From Lentimicrobiaceae bacterium (GTDB taxonomy: Bacteria > Bacteroidota > Bacteroidia > Bacteroidales > JAGONC01), in the NCBI GenBank assembly GCA_017993235.1, contig JAGONC010000009.1:24746-88745 (forward strand): a stretch of DNA of 64,000 nucleotides. Reading direction: 5' to 3'. The translations under genes and the position numbers were made by a program. Within the stretch, counting starts at the first letter, position 1. The number at the start of each line of letters is the position of its first letter. Shown here piece after piece: positions 25,645 to 34,495 of the stretch. Below the pieces are notes generated by a model. It did not search any database. It saw nothing but the letters and a program-made list of their open reading frames with translations, and was not told where the DNA came from.

Positions 25645-27660
25645 CTATTCGACGATCATCTTCTTTGTGATGTTCTCATCTCCCGCTTTCACCGTGTAGA
25701 AATAGACGCCTGATCCCAGGTTCGACGCATCGATCGTCATCCGGTGCTGTCCGGCACTGACGCTGCCCAGATCCTGGGTATACACTTTCTGTCCCATCAG
25801 GTTGAACACCTCCATGCTCAGGGTGGTGGATTCCTGAAGGGTAACGAATACTTCGGATGTTTTGCTGAACGGATTCGGGTAATTCTGGGATACCGATGTG
25901 ATGGATGGTGCAGGTTCATCCATACCCACAGGTACAATGAATTCGTACTCCCAGCCATCGATGTACCAGAACTGGACCTGCAAATCGGGATCAATCGCTC
26001 CGAGCTCATCTTTACCTAACTCCTGATATACAAATGGCACCGTGCAGGTAATGACATTGCCATCTACTTCCGAGAATACATAGTTTGACTGCGATGCGTT
26101 GAAAGCAGCTACCCAGGCCTGGGTGCCCACCGTTACGTTTTCCATTTCGGTATATTCCTTTTTATCCACATCATAGGAGCAGACGAAGATATCAGGATTG
26201 GTATTATCCTCCAGGGCTTCCCAGTCCGTATCCTGGCAGGAGAAAAAGAGGTACTTTCCGGTAATATCTGAAGAGGCATAGGGCCTGTTCATCTCATGAT
26301 ACGTTGAAGAGCCAATATCTCCAACCCAGGTCTTGTTCCGGTAGATAAGGGTTGCGTCAAAGCTTTCTCCACCATCTTCAGAGAAAATGTGAAAGGTTCC
26401 CCAGTACTCCGGATAACTGTATATTCCCTCTGGAGTAGCCAGCATGACCAGACCCGTAATGTGAGGATTACCATAGGCATCAACGGTCAGACCCGCAGCC
26501 CATCCCATATAGTACCAGACCGTATCACGGTCGAAACCTTCCGCGTAGTCTTCCGTGCTCAACAGTGCGGTATCGGGCAAAAAACTTTCGCTTTTAATGG
26601 CATCAATACCATCATAACCTCCCAGCAGGACATAAACAGGATCATCCCATGTTTGCCCGCCGTCAGTCGTTTTAATGAGCATAGGCAGGTAAAGGTTGGA
26701 TGCCTGAGGATCACCGTCAGCCGACGTCATAATGCAGATATATCCGGTCTGACCGTCGGGTCCGAAAGCTACCCTGATATCGTTGACTCCATCCTCGGGA
26801 CTCATGACTTCCATTAGCTCCCGTTCATAAACAAGATCATTTTCCTCAGCATCCCACTGCCCGTGCCAGATCTGAATATTCCCATCATTAGTATAGTATC
26901 CTTCTGTTGTACAATGGGTTAGGTTCTCATCCACAAACCATACATGTCCATCCAGGGTTGTTGTAAACGTCATGGGAACTTCATTCTGATATTCTGAATC
27001 AGAAGAATAATTGGTCTGCGTTGGTGCTGGAGGGTAACAGGTAGTCAGTCCGTTAACCCCGTGTGCCAGGCCGCCCCAGAATCCATCACAGGATCCCGAA
27101 TAATCAATTGTGGGGATGAAGTAGGTATAATAAGCATCATCAGGATCCGTATTTCCCTGAGGGTTGAAAATGGCTCCCTGGGGATAACGGCCTGCTGCCA
27201 GAGGATAATCCTGGCCAGCCGGTGCAGGTCCCAGTGGTTCGTAAATCACGAGGTTATTGGTCCAGCTTCCGGGTGTCCCGCCATTCCATGATACGTCATA
27301 CATAACCCGGTTACCGCCGTATGTGTCTGCCTCTGCGATTGCCCGATGCGTGAACGCTACGGAATTGATCCTGGGATCGGCCCAGAGATACGTTCTCGGG
27401 GTTCTGTACATTCCATACGAATTGATGGCCTGTCCCAGGGGAATAAAAGTAAGATTACGGCCCGCCACGGTACTCCTGGTGGGCATCGGCTGAGCGTACG
27501 AAACAGGTCCCGAGGGTTCTTTCACGGGATCCAGTATTTCAGTATGGGTTGCTTTTGCCAGGTACGGATTTGGTTTGTACAAATGCTTTGTGGTGCCCGT
27601 CTGCGCAATGGCTGCCCAGGATAGACACATAACCAGACTAAAGAGTAACACTTTTTTCAT
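25645..27660 (-). CDS. Secreted Asp-box (BNR) protein with T9SS type A sorting domain, copy 1
   Basis: A 671-residue exported protein. Signal peptide MKKVLLFSLVMCLSWAAIAQ; the start at 27660 matches the paralogue, though an in-frame ATG lies six bases upstream. The middle carries Asp-box signatures of sialidase-like propellers: TTDGGQTWDDP and SEDGGESFDA. The final 80 residues are a T9SS type A sorting domain (PNPFSKTSEVFVTLQES, YTQDLGSVSAGQH, LGSGVYFYTVKAGDENITKKM). Asp-boxes are structural and do not prove sialidase activity. It is the downstream member of a tandem pair, and its first 20 and last 80 codons are nearly identical in DNA to copy 2. Confidence 0.88.
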   Translation of the reverse strand: MKKVLLFSLVMCLSWAAIAQTGTTKHLYKPNPYLAKATHTEILDPVKEPSGPVSYAQPMPTRSTVAGRNLTFIPLGQAINSYGMYRTPRTYLWADPRINSVAFTHRAIAEADTYGGNRVMYDVSWNGGTPGSWTNNLVIYEPLGPAPAGQDYPLAAGRYPQGAIFNPQGNTDPDDAYYTYFIPTIDYSGSCDGFWGGLAHGVNGLTTCYPPAPTQTNYSSDSEYQNEVPMTFTTTLDGHVWFVDENLTHCTTEGYYTNDGNIQIWHGQWDAEENDLVYERELMEVMSPEDGVNDIRVAFGPDGQTGYICIMTSADGDPQASNLYLPMLIKTTDGGQTWDDPVYVLLGGYDGIDAIKSESFLPDTALLSTEDYAEGFDRDTVWYYMGWAAGLTVDAYGNPHITGLVMLATPEGIYSYPEYWGTFHIFSEDGGESFDATLIYRNKTWVGDIGSSTYHEMNRPYASSDITGKYLFFSCQDTDWEALEDNTNPDIFVCSYDVDKKEYTEMENVTVGTQAWVAAFNASQSNYVFSEVDGNVITCTVPFVYQELGKDELGAIDPDLQVQFWYIDGWEYEFIVPVGMDEPAPSITSVSQNYPNPFSKTSEVFVTLQESTTLSMEVFNLMGQKVYTQDLGSVSAGQHRMTIDASNLGSGVYFYTVKAGDENITKKMIVE

Positions 27661-27741
27661 GATCATTCATTTTTAATTAAACATGTATAATATTTATGAT
27701 GGTTTACCTAATGAACTGCAAAACTACAAAAAAAATAATAA

Positions 27742-27772
27742 AAGAGGCTGCCCGGAATTCGGACAGCCTCTT
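27742..27772 (-). terminator. Rho-independent-type terminator of the second T9SS protein gene
   Basis: Hairpin with arms AAGAGGCTG and CAGCCTCTT, extended by CCG/CGG around the loop GAATT after one mismatch. On the minus strand it is followed by TTTTATTATTTT. It sits between the tandem copies, 29 bases after the stop of copy 2. Confidence 0.75.
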
Positions 27773-27800
27773 CAAAAAATAAAAAAGTATCAAAAGCTAT

Positions 27801-29822
27801 CTATTCGACGATCATCTTCTTTGTGATGTTCTCATCACCCGCTTTCACCGTGTAGAAATAGACGCCCGATCCCAGGTTCGATGCATCGATCGTCATCCGG
27901 TGCTGTCCGGCACTGACGCTGCCCAGATCCTGGGTATACACTTTCTGTCCCATCAGGTTGAACACCTCCATGCTCAGGGTTGTGGATTCCTGAAGGGTAA
28001 TGAATACTTCGGATGTTTTGCTGAACGGATTCGGGAAATTCTGGGATACCGATGTCATTATGGGTGTGGATTCATCCATACCTATCGGTGCAATGAATTC
28101 ATACTCCCATCCTTTGATATACCAGAACTGGACCTGCAGTGCTGCATCCAGCTCTCCCAGTTCAGTTTTGCCCAGTTCCTGATAGGCAAACGGAACCATA
28201 CAGGTGATCACATTGCCATCGACTTCGGAGGGTACCCAGTGCGACATTGAGCCGTCAAAGGCTGCCACCCAGGCCTGCGTACCCACCGTAACATTCTCCA
28301 TTTCGGTGTATTCCTTCTTAACCACATCAAAGGAACAGACAAAGATATCCGGATTCGTATTGTCCTCCAGGCTTTCCCAGTCTGTGTCAACGCATGAAAA
28401 GAACAGGTACTTGCCAGTGATATCAGAAGCGATATAGGGTCTGTTGTTCTGTCCGATTGCGTTTCCTGATGCACCGCCTACGTCACCCTGCCAGGTCTTG
28501 TTGCGGTAGAGAAGCTTCGCATCGAAGGTTTCACCACCGTCCTCTGAATAGATATGGAAAGTTGCCCAGTATTCCGGATAGCCGTAGATTCCTCCCGGGG
28601 CGGCCAGGATGACCAGACCGGTCATGTGAGGATTACCGTAAGCATCAACAGCCAGTCCCGATGCCCATCCCATGTAGTACCATACTGTATCACGGTCGAA
28701 TCCTTCCGCATAGTCTTCGGTGTTCAGCAGTGCCGTGTCAGCGATGAAACCTTCGCCTTTAATGGCGTCAATGCCATCATATCCTCCCAGCAGAACATGA
28801 ACAGGATCTTCCCATGTCTGACCACCGTCGGTTGTTTTAATCAGAAGAGGATGGTAGTTGTTGTAATCCTGGGGATTACCCTCAGAGGGAGTCATAATGA
28901 GGATGTATCCGGTCAGATTATCGGGTCCAAAAGCGATGGCTGTATGATTGACAGCATCTCCTTCGCTCATGACCTCCACCAGTTCCCGTTCGTATACAAT
29001 ATCATTTTCCTCGGCATTCCACTGTCCGTGCCAGATCTGAACGTTCCCGTCCGTAACGCTTCCCGTTCCTTCACATACCGTTTCGTTCGGATCTGCGAAC
29101 CACATTTGGCCATCCAGCGTGACGAAGAAGGCGGAGGGAACAGAATTCTGCCATTCCGAATCGGATGAATAATTGGTCTGTGTTGGTGCAGGAGGATAAC
29201 AGGCGGTCAGTCCGTTGACGCCATGTGCCAGACCGCCCCATGTCCCGTCGCACGAATTGGAATAGTCGATGGTCGGGATAAAATACGTGTAATATGCATT
29301 GTCGGGATCTGTATTTCCCGGAGGGTTGAAAATGGCTCCCTGGGGATAACGGCCTGAAGCCAGAGGATACGCCTGGCCAGTGGGCGCAGGTCCCAGGGGT
29401 TCGTAAACCACAAGGTTATTGGTCCAGCTTCCGCTGTTACCACCGTTCCAGGAAACATCATAGGCAATACGTGCTGTACTATAGGTATCCGGTTCGGTGA
29501 TCGCCCTATGGGTCAACGTCACGGAATTGATCCGGGGATCAACCCACAGCGATGTTCTTGGAGCGTTATAAAAACCAAAGGCATTACCCGACTGCCCCAT
29601 GGGAACGAAGGTAAGGCTGCGTCCTGCCACTGTACTCCTTGTAGCTACCGGTTCGGTGACCGCAACAGGAGCCATGGATTCCTTTTCAGGGGCCAGGATC
29701 GTTTTATAATTCGCTTTCCCGATGTACGGATCCGGCTTGTACAAATGTTTTGTGGTGCCCGTCTGCGCAATGGCTGCCCAGGATAGACACATAACCAGAC
29801 TAAAGAGTAACACTTTTTTCAT
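27801..29822 (-). CDS. Secreted Asp-box (BNR) protein with T9SS type A sorting domain, copy 2
   Basis: A 673-residue paralogue of the gene at 25645-27660, same strand, upstream in the tandem. Signal peptide, propeller-like core with TTDGGQTWEDP and SEDGGETFDA, and a T9SS type A sorting domain. The cores share blocks such as GGYDGIDAIK and EDYAEGFDRDTVWYYMGWA, with clear divergence elsewhere. In contrast, the leader region and the sorting domain are almost unchanged between copies, including synonymous sites. It is likely exported to the cell surface or medium through T9SS. Confidence 0.88.
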   Translation of the reverse strand: MKKVLLFSLVMCLSWAAIAQTGTTKHLYKPDPYIGKANYKTILAPEKESMAPVAVTEPVATRSTVAGRSLTFVPMGQSGNAFGFYNAPRTSLWVDPRINSVTLTHRAITEPDTYSTARIAYDVSWNGGNSGSWTNNLVVYEPLGPAPTGQAYPLASGRYPQGAIFNPPGNTDPDNAYYTYFIPTIDYSNSCDGTWGGLAHGVNGLTACYPPAPTQTNYSSDSEWQNSVPSAFFVTLDGQMWFADPNETVCEGTGSVTDGNVQIWHGQWNAEENDIVYERELVEVMSEGDAVNHTAIAFGPDNLTGYILIMTPSEGNPQDYNNYHPLLIKTTDGGQTWEDPVHVLLGGYDGIDAIKGEGFIADTALLNTEDYAEGFDRDTVWYYMGWASGLAVDAYGNPHMTGLVILAAPGGIYGYPEYWATFHIYSEDGGETFDAKLLYRNKTWQGDVGGASGNAIGQNNRPYIASDITGKYLFFSCVDTDWESLEDNTNPDIFVCSFDVVKKEYTEMENVTVGTQAWVAAFDGSMSHWVPSEVDGNVITCMVPFAYQELGKTELGELDAALQVQFWYIKGWEYEFIAPIGMDESTPIMTSVSQNFPNPFSKTSEVFITLQESTTLSMEVFNLMGQKVYTQDLGSVSAGQHRMTIDASNLGSGVYFYTVKAGDENITKKMIVE

Positions 29823-30085
29823 GATCGTTCAATTTTAATTTAACATTTCATATAATCAGTGATGGTTTAAGCAATGAACCACAAAAATACAAAAATAACA
29901 TTTACAAAATGTTTTATCCCACCCTGTGCGATAAAAAATGATGATTTTTTTTCATGACCGCTGTTTTACTGGATAAGAATAATTTTTTTATCATATTGGA
30001 GTTTTTCGAGAGTTAATCATTTTCAGGATCGGCTGACGATTTGGGTAATTTTTTCGTTTCTTCCTTTTGTCCACAGAATAATTTC

Positions 30086-30093
30086 TAACTTTG
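30086..30093 (+). promoter_or_regulatory. Candidate Bacteroidota promoter of the LptF/G gene
   Basis: TAACTTTG is an exact TAnnTTTG -7 match, with a TTTG at 30066-30069 that is 16 bases upstream, slightly closer than the usual 19. A GCAGGAG ribosome-binding-like word follows at 30098-30104. The rest of the 294-base gap 29823-30116 is AT-rich with no gene apparent. Confidence 0.4.
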
Positions 30094-30116
30094 TTAAGCA
30101 GGAGTACCCATTTCCG

Positions 30117-31565
30117 ATGAAAAAAATCAGCAAACTGGTCATGAAATCCTACGCCGGCCCCCTGGTGCTGACCTTTTTCATTGCCCTTTTTGTGCTGCTG
30201 ATGCAGTTTTTATGGAAGTGGGTCGATGAACTGGTGGGTAAAGGACTGGAATGGAACATTGTCGGGGAATTGTTATTCTATGCATCAGCCACTTTTGTTC
30301 CCCTTGCGCTTCCCCTGGCCATTCTGCTGGCTTCACTGATGACCTTCGGTAACCTGGGGGAACGGTATGAGCTTGTCGCCATGAAAGCAGCGGGTATCTC
30401 CCTGAGGAGGATCATGCTGCCCCTGGTCATACTTTCGGTGATGATTGCCATTGGTGCGTTTTTCTTTTCCAACATCATGCTTCCGATTGCCAACCTGAAA
30501 TTTCGCAGCATTCTTTATGATGTGCGGCAGCAAAAACTGGCCCTGAACATACCGGAGGGGATCTATTACAATGGAATCGATGGGTATACCCTACGGGTAG
30601 GATTTAAGGAAAAGGATGAAAAAACCCTCCATGACATCATGATCTATGATCACACCGACAAGATGGGCAATACAAGCCTGACCATTGCTGATTCAGGCCT
30701 GATGGAAATCACACCGGATAAACGCTTCATGGTGCTCACCCTTTTTAACGGGATCAATTATTTCGAGGACATGGACCGAAAAACGATTTCCTCCCGCCCA
30801 TTCCGCAATATAAAATTCAGTAAAAGCGAGCACAGGTTTGACCTTTCGGCTTTTTCCATGGTTCGTACGGATGAGGACCTGTTCAGAAAGAATTACCAGA
30901 TGCTGAACATACGCCAGCTTGAAGAGGCAACGGATTCACTGAAATTGCAGCGGGAAGGGAAAACCAGTGAATTCGCCGCTAACTTCACATCCAATTACGG
31001 TCACTTTCGTCATAAATATGATACAAGCGGAGCTATTGCACCCGGTACTGATTCCGTCTATGTCTGGAAAGGAGCTTTCGTCGACCAGTTCAAACCGGAG
31101 GACCAGATCCGTATTATTGATAATGCCCTGAACAACGCACGGAACATCAAAGTCAATATCGGTTATCAGAAGGATTACATCGATGAAAAAAACCTGAACA
31201 TCATCAAGCACCGGATCGAATGGCAGCGCAAGTTCACCCTGTCGTTTGCCTGTATCATTCTGTTCTTTGTCGGTGCACCGCTTGGAGCTATCATCCGGAA
31301 AGGAGGACTGGGATTGCCGCTTGTGGTGTCGGTCATCCTCTTTGTCATGTATCATATTCTCTCAACCACCGGCTTTAAATATGCCAGGGAAGGCGTACTG
31401 ACCCCTTTTGAAGGGATGTGGCTGGCTTCCGCTGTTTTTCTTCCCATCGGCATATTCCTCACGTACAAGGCAACCTCGGATTCCCCGCTGATGGATACGG
31501 ATTCCTGGAAAAAAATCATCGGGAAAGTCCCTTTCTTACGATACAGAAATAAACCCGTTTCATGA
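30117..31565 (+). CDS. LptF/LptG family permease
   Basis: A 482-residue inner-membrane protein with three N-terminal helices (LVLTFFIALFVLLMQFLWKW, FVPLALPLAILLASLMTFG, LVILSVMIAIGAFFFSNIML), a periplasmic domain of about 250 residues and three C-terminal helices (FTLSFACIILFFVGAPLGAI, LPLVVSVILFVMYHILS, MWLASAVFLPIGIFLTY). The segment LGERYELVAMKAAGIS is the coupling-helix region that contacts the LptB ATPase. It serves lipopolysaccharide export from the inner membrane. The last four bases overlap the start of a glycosyltransferase gene, which fits an envelope-glycan operon. Confidence 0.9.
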   Translation: MKKISKLVMKSYAGPLVLTFFIALFVLLMQFLWKWVDELVGKGLEWNIVGELLFYASATFVPLALPLAILLASLMTFGNLGERYELVAMKAAGISLRRIMLPLVILSVMIAIGAFFFSNIMLPIANLKFRSILYDVRQQKLALNIPEGIYYNGIDGYTLRVGFKEKDEKTLHDIMIYDHTDKMGNTSLTIADSGLMEITPDKRFMVLTLFNGINYFEDMDRKTISSRPFRNIKFSKSEHRFDLSAFSMVRTDEDLFRKNYQMLNIRQLEEATDSLKLQREGKTSEFAANFTSNYGHFRHKYDTSGAIAPGTDSVYVWKGAFVDQFKPEDQIRIIDNALNNARNIKVNIGYQKDYIDEKNLNIIKHRIEWQRKFTLSFACIILFFVGAPLGAIIRKGGLGLPLVVSVILFVMYHILSTTGFKYAREGVLTPFEGMWLASAVFLPIGIFLTYKATSDSPLMDTDSWKKIIGKVPFLRYRNKPVS

Positions 31566-32767
31566 ACATACTCATCCTGTGCAATAAATCGCCTTATCCT
31601 CCCAGGGAAGGAGGACCCATCGCCATGAATGCAGTCATCGAAGGACTGATCCGCATGGGCCACCGTGTAAAGGTACTGGCAGTGAACACCAACAAGTATT
31701 TCGTAAAAATGGATGAGATCCCGAGAGCATACCGGGAGCGCACGCACATCGAGATGGTCTACATCGACCTGTCGATCCATCCCGCCGAAGCGTTTTTAAA
31801 TTTGTTCTCCCGACAGTCCTATCATGTTCAGCGATTCATCTCTGGGGAATTTGAGCAAAGGCTCATCGAGATCCTGAGCCAGGAGAAATTTGATATCATT
31901 CAACTCGAGATGCTTTACCTGGCTCCCTACGTAAAGACGATCCGCAGGTATTCCAAAGCGAGGATCGTCCTTCGCGCACATAACATTGAGCACCGTATCT
32001 GGGAACGGATCGCAAAGAATTGCCGAAATCCTGTTAAACGAATCTATCTCGGACATATCTACCGTACCCTGAAACGCTATGAACTCAATTCACTAAGGCA
32101 ATTCGACGGTATTGTGGCCATAACGCGCAATGATGCCGCTTTTTTCAGCCAGACCGGTGTACCAACTCCGGTGATTGACATTCCCTTTGGTGTCCACCTG
32201 CAGGATTATCCCATACCACAGGCCGAAAGGTGCACAGCACCATCCCTGTTCCATATCGGAGCCATGAACTGGTATCCCAATATGGAAGGGATCCGATGGT
32301 TTCTGGATCAGGTCTGGCCAATGATTCACCGGGAGTTCCCCGACCTGACCTTTACCCTGGCAGGCAGAAATATCCCCGGATGGATGTACAACCTTCGGAT
32401 ACCGCACCTGGAAATCATCGGGGAGGTTGAAGATGCAATGAAATTCATCCGGTCAAAATCCATCATGATCGTTCCACTGTTTTCCGGCAGCGGGATTCGG
32501 ATCAAGATCGTTGAAGGGATGACCGCTGCCAGAACGATCATCTCCACACCGGTGGGAGCTGAGGGAATCCACTGCGAGAATGGAAAGAATATCCTGCTGG
32601 CAAGCACACCGGAGCAATTTGTGGAAGCAGTCAGATCCTGTATCCTGGATCCGGAGAAATGCCGGTCGGTCGGAAATCATGCCCGTGAACTGATCGAACA
32701 GGAGCATAACAATGACCTGCTGATGGAAAAACTTACGGATTTTTACCATTCGATCAGCATCAATTGA
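31562..32767 (+). CDS. Glycosyltransferase, GT4-type
   Basis: A 401-residue GT-B fold glycosyltransferase. The N-terminal loop KSPYPPREGGPIAMNAVIEG is the usual acceptor-side start, and the C-terminal donor domain shows FHIGAMNWYPNMEGIRWFL, then PLFSGSGIRIKIVEGMTAAR with the conserved Glu, followed by TPVGAEGI. It probably transfers a sugar from a nucleotide-sugar donor to a glycan or lipid precursor. It overlaps the LptF/G gene by four bases and is followed after 79 bases by a second glycosyltransferase. Confidence 0.9.
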   Translation: MNILILCNKSPYPPREGGPIAMNAVIEGLIRMGHRVKVLAVNTNKYFVKMDEIPRAYRERTHIEMVYIDLSIHPAEAFLNLFSRQSYHVQRFISGEFEQRLIEILSQEKFDIIQLEMLYLAPYVKTIRRYSKARIVLRAHNIEHRIWERIAKNCRNPVKRIYLGHIYRTLKRYELNSLRQFDGIVAITRNDAAFFSQTGVPTPVIDIPFGVHLQDYPIPQAERCTAPSLFHIGAMNWYPNMEGIRWFLDQVWPMIHREFPDLTFTLAGRNIPGWMYNLRIPHLEIIGEVEDAMKFIRSKSIMIVPLFSGSGIRIKIVEGMTAARTIISTPVGAEGIHCENGKNILLASTPEQFVEAVRSCILDPEKCRSVGNHARELIEQEHNNDLLMEKLTDFYHSISIN

Positions 32768-32799
32768 AAACATTGGGGTATTCGTTACGGGGTTTTTAT

Positions 32800-32807
32800 T
32801 ACTTTTG
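32800..32807 (+). promoter_or_regulatory. Candidate Bacteroidota -7 element
   Basis: TACTTTTG matches TAnnTTTG 40 bases before the start at 32847, in the 79-base gap between the two glycosyltransferases, so the second may also have its own promoter. No clear -33 element. Confidence 0.3.
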
Positions 32808-32846
32808 CCCTGTAAACGACAGTTTTCCCACTAAAGGCACAGCAGG

Positions 32847-34049
32847 ATGAAGTTGTTCATGTTATTGCCCAGGGTACCTTTCCCGATTGAAAAGGGTGAC
32901 AAGCTTAGGGCGTACCATCAATTGCGCTACTTATCCAGAACCAACGACATCATTCTCTGTGCACTGAATGACACCAGACTTCCCGATGGGACGCTGGAAG
33001 CGCTCCGGCCCTTCTGCAGGGAGATCCACGTGATCCACCTTGCCCGGCCGGGAGTCCTTTTTAATATTCTCCGGGCCTTTTTGACCGGTAAACCTCTTCA
33101 AGTAGGCTATTTCTATTCAAACCGTGCCCGGAAACAAATCCGACAGGTGATTTCATCGGTCAGGCCCGACCACATCTATTGCCAGCTGGTACGGGTGGCA
33201 GAATATGTAAAAGACCAGCCCATTCCCAAAACGCTCGACTACCAGGATGTCTTCTCCAAAGGAGTGGAGCGGCGCATCCGTACCTCTCCCTTTTACATGA
33301 AACCTGTCCTTAAAATGGAATACAGGAGACTGCTGAAATATGAAGCGTATATTTTTGACTGCTTCGATCACAAAACGATCATCTCTCACCCCGACCGTGA
33401 CCTGATCCCGCGGGCCGACAGTGAAAAAATCGTGGTCATACCCAATGGTGTCGACAGGGATTATTTCTGTCCGCAAACCGTTGAAAAAGAATACGATACA
33501 GTGTTTATCGGCAACATGGGGTATCCTCCCAATGTTCAGGCTGCCGAGTTCCTTGCCCTTAAGATCATGCCCCTGGTGCAGAAACGGTTCCCTGCCGCAC
33601 GGCTCGTACTGGCAGGTGCCAATCCCCACGCCCGGGTGCTTGCCCTGGCTTCCGATACGGTCAGGGTCACCGGATGGGTGGAAGATATACGGTCGTACTA
33701 TGCCAGGGCAAAGATCTTCATTGCACCCATGATGATCGGTACAGGACTCCAGAATAAGCTGCTGGAAGCCATGGCCATGAAGATCCCCTGCATCACCTCC
33801 CCCCTCGCCAACCAGGCGCTGGCGGCAGAAGATGGTAAGGAAATCCTGGTCGGGAGCTCAGCGGAAGATTTCGCCGGACATGTGATCCGCCTGCTGGAAG
33901 ATCCGCAAAAAGCTGATCAGTTGGCCCAGGCGGGTTTCCTTTTCGTGAAAACGCATTTCGACTGGGAATCGGCCACCGCAAAGCTGGAGGCGTTGATGAA
34001 GAAGTCAGCAGTCAGCAGTCAGCAGTCAACAGTCAGCAGTCGAACGTAA
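32847..34049 (+). CDS. Glycosyltransferase, sugar transferase of the TIGR03087-like type
   Basis: A 400-residue GT-B protein. The start LLPRVPFPIEKGDKLRAYHQ and the donor-domain words VFIGNMGYPPNVQAAEF, GWVEDIRSYYARAKIFIAPM and GTGLQNKLLEAMAMKIPC fit the glycosyltransferase group seen in exopolysaccharide and exosortase-linked clusters. The last 15 residues (KSAVSSQQSTVSSRT) are translated from the CAGCAGTCAGCAGTC repeat, so the natural C-terminus was probably near residue 385. Acceptor and sugar unknown. Confidence 0.87.
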   Translation: MKLFMLLPRVPFPIEKGDKLRAYHQLRYLSRTNDIILCALNDTRLPDGTLEALRPFCREIHVIHLARPGVLFNILRAFLTGKPLQVGYFYSNRARKQIRQVISSVRPDHIYCQLVRVAEYVKDQPIPKTLDYQDVFSKGVERRIRTSPFYMKPVLKMEYRRLLKYEAYIFDCFDHKTIISHPDRDLIPRADSEKIVVIPNGVDRDYFCPQTVEKEYDTVFIGNMGYPPNVQAAEFLALKIMPLVQKRFPAARLVLAGANPHARVLALASDTVRVTGWVEDIRSYYARAKIFIAPMMIGTGLQNKLLEAMAMKIPCITSPLANQALAAEDGKEILVGSSAEDFAGHVIRLLEDPQKADQLAQAGFLFVKTHFDWESATAKLEALMKKSAVSSQQSTVSSRT

Positions 34050-34120
34050 TAACCATGAATAACGCGAGGCCTGAAGGGCCGAGCAAATAACTATGAATGA
34101 CTTCGAATGATCATGAACAA
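34000..34120 (+). repeat. CAGCAGTCAACAG array followed by an AATAAC/GAGCAAATAAC hairpin repeat
   Basis: 34005-34042 is an array of CAGTCAGCAGT units that lies inside the 3' end of the glycosyltransferase gene. Then comes ACCATGAATAACGCGAGGC, the hairpin GGCCTGAAGGGCC and GAGCAAATAACTATGAATGAC, the same frame as 35872-35925 and the reverse of 4070-4213. Confidence 0.65.
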
Positions 34121-34138
34121 CAATCTAATCCTAATCCC

Positions 34139-34495
34139 ATGACTGAACCAACCCAACTCTCCTCCGAGGAACGCAACTGGGGCATGTTTTGCCACCTTTC
34201 GGCACTGGCGGGATTTATCATTCCGTTCGGAAACATCATCGGACCGCTGATCATCTGGCTTGTCAAAAGGGACCAGTATCCATTCGTCAATGACCAGGGG
34301 AAAGAATCGCTGAATTTTCAGATCTCCATCCTCATCTATATCGCCGTGTCTGCAGTACTGGCCCTTCTGTTGATCGGATTTCTGCTGATGGCGGCGGTCG
34401 GACTCTTCTGCCTGATCATGGTCATTCTTGCCAGCGTCAAGGCAAATGAAGGAGTGGCCTACCGATATCCCCTCTGCATCCGCTTCATCAATTAA
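34139..34495 (+). CDS. DUF4870 domain membrane protein
   Basis: A 118-residue protein. It starts with a polar segment and SSEERNWGMFCHLSALAGF, the DUF4870 opening, then two or three hydrophobic helices (IIPFGNIIGPLIIWLVK, ISILIYIAVSAVLALLLIGF, AAVGLFCLIMVILASV) and NDQGKESLNFQIS between them. The family is widespread, small and of unknown function. I placed the start at 34139; upstream bases belong to the repeat. Its stop TAA shares one base with the ATG of hisS, so the two are coupled. Confidence 0.85.
   Translation: MTEPTQLSSEERNWGMFCHLSALAGFIIPFGNIIGPLIIWLVKRDQYPFVNDQGKESLNFQISILIYIAVSAVLALLLIGFLLMAAVGLFCLIMVILASVKANEGVAYRYPLCIRFIN

Noticed and set aside
25645..29822. Sialidase activity for the tandem exported proteins
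   Set aside because: Asp-boxes are only structural; the arginine triad of sialidases could not be recognised.
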